Below, in pieces: positions 4,731 through 5,362 of a DNA stretch of 5,362 bases; position 1 is the first letter of the stretch, and every line of letters starts with the position of its first letter. Under the pieces are notes generated by a model. That model was not told the DNA's origin. It searched no databases and worked only from the letters and a program-made list of their open reading frames with translations. Origin of the DNA: an uncultured Holophagaceae bacterium (GTDB taxonomy: Bacteria > Acidobacteriota > Holophagae > Holophagales > Holophagaceae); NCBI GenBank assembly GCA_903927605.1, contig CAIYNT010000105.1, positions 1 to 5,362 on the forward strand, written 5' to 3'. Both the position numbers and the translations under genes were made by a program.

Positions 4731-5362
4731 GGGGACCTCCGATCAGTTCCATGCGCCGGCGCGGTGCCGGCAGCCTCAGCGTCACCCGGGCCCCGGTCCC
4801 ACTGCGGTTCTCCGCGTAAACGGTGCCACCGTGCTCCTCTACCACCCGCTTCACGATGGAAAGGCCCAGACCGGTGCCCCCCTTGCGCCGAGTAAAGAAG
4901 GGCTCAAAGGCCCGGGCTAGGTGTTCGGGCTCGAAGCCGGGGCCTTCGTCTTCCACGGTGAAGGTCCACCAGTCGTGGCCCTCGTCCCGCAGGTGCCGCC
5001 CCCGCACCGAGATGGTGCCTCGGGCTGGAGAATGATGGAGGGCGTTCTCGATGAGGTTGCGGAAGACCTGATGCATGCGACGCGCATTCAGGGGCAGGAC
5101 CAGGGCCTCGTCTTCCAGAGCCAGGCGCACCTTGCATTCCTTTTCCACCGTCAGGGCGTCGCAGGTTCGCACTGCATCTTCCAACAGGCCTCGCACCCGG
5201 CAGGGCTCGGGATTGAGGGTCCGGGGCTCCCCGTAGTCGCGCAGATCGTTCATGAGGCTCTGGATGCGCTCGGCGCTTTCGCGCAGCGCCACCAGGTACG
5301 AGTGGTAGCGGGGCTCGTCGCCGAAGGTGGCCTCCAGCGCATCCAGGTTGATGGAGATGCCG
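4723..5362 (-). CDS. Sensor histidine kinase, C-terminal part (5' end beyond window)
   Basis: 212 codons are visible, open to the right edge and ending with TAA at 4725-4723. The first residues, GISINLDALE, look like the segment that directly follows an H-box of the type H-E-x-R-N-P-L-x-G-I, so the phosphorylated histidine probably lies only about 8 residues outside the window. The second dimerisation helix follows (RIQSLMNDLRDYGEP, visible residues 32-46). The HATPase_c domain is intact: N-box N102-LIEN-A107, G1 box DEGPG (138-142), F-box FEPFF (152-156) and G2 box GGTGLGL (161-167), ending in GTGARVTLRLP. It should autophosphorylate and pass phosphate to the NtrC-type regulator encoded directly downstream, whose start it overlaps by 8 nt. 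The sensor domain is outside the window, so the signal and membrane topology are unknown. Confidence 0.94.
   Translation of the reverse strand, partial: GISINLDALEATFGDEPRYHSYLVALRESAERIQSLMNDLRDYGEPRTLNPEPCRVRGLLEDAVRTCDALTVEKECKVRLALEDEALVLPLNARRMHQVFRNLIENALHHSPARGTISVRGRHLRDEGHDWWTFTVEDEGPGFEPEHLARAFEPFFTRRKGGTGLGLSIVKRVVEEHGGTVYAENRSGTGARVTLRLPAPRRRMELIGGPLG
4735..4740 (-). promoter_or_regulatory. Ribosome binding site deciding the TTG start of the regulator
   Basis: GGAGGT on the minus strand is a near-perfect Shine-Dalgarno site. It lies inside the last kinase codons, with 5 nt between GGAGG and the TTG at 4730. The strong site may compensate for the weak start codon. Confidence 0.75.

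Noticed and set aside
3600..4895. 431-codon open frame on the plus strand
   Set aside because: It is fully antisense to the regulator and kinase, whose motifs are complete. GC-rich third positions keep stop codons rare on the opposite strand.
1..5362. Searched by eye for tRNA or rRNA genes, transposases, integrases and attachment sites
   Set aside because: None was seen; the operon is compact and uniform in composition, with no sign of insertion.

Overview
The window is GC-rich and coding-dense. All five genes I can support lie on the minus strand, so transcription runs right to left. Both outer genes are cut by the window edges. High GC, TTG start codons, tight stop-start overlaps, a sigma-54-type regulator and a Big2-repeat lipoprotein suggest a Gram-negative, didermic soil or sediment bacterium. 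The gene style recalls Acidobacteriota (Holophagae) or the former Deltaproteobacteria, but that is an impression and not a placement.

Layout in transcription order: (1) 5362-4723, the C-terminal 212 codons of a sensor histidine kinase (end of the dimerisation helices plus the whole ATPase domain). (2) 4730-3387, a complete NtrC-family response regulator (receiver, sigma-54 AAA+ domain, Fis-type HTH). (3) 3390-2308, an exported PPP-like metallophosphatase resembling Shewanella-like protein phosphatases. (4) 2311-1073, an EntS/MFS_3-type major facilitator exporter. Genes 1 to 4 overlap by 8, 4 and 4 nt and almost certainly form one translationally coupled operon. (5) After a 261-nt gap, 811-1 encodes the N-terminal part of a lipoprotein with tandem Big2 immunoglobulin-like domains; it continues past the left edge.

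The gap (812-1072) is the most informative non-coding stretch. In minus-strand order it holds a 37-nt stem-loop with one mismatch (a likely terminator or 3' end of the operon), a 17-bp dyad, a 13-bp dyad, and a near-consensus sigma-54 promoter (CTGGCACG-N4-TTTCA) that would start transcription about 55 nt before the lipoprotein. The operon just upstream encodes a sigma-54 activator. A simple working model is that the kinase/regulator pair, or another activator of its class, switches on the surface lipoprotein. The phosphatase and exporter would be co-expressed with the two-component system. The signal sensed and the substrates of phosphatase and exporter cannot be read from this window.
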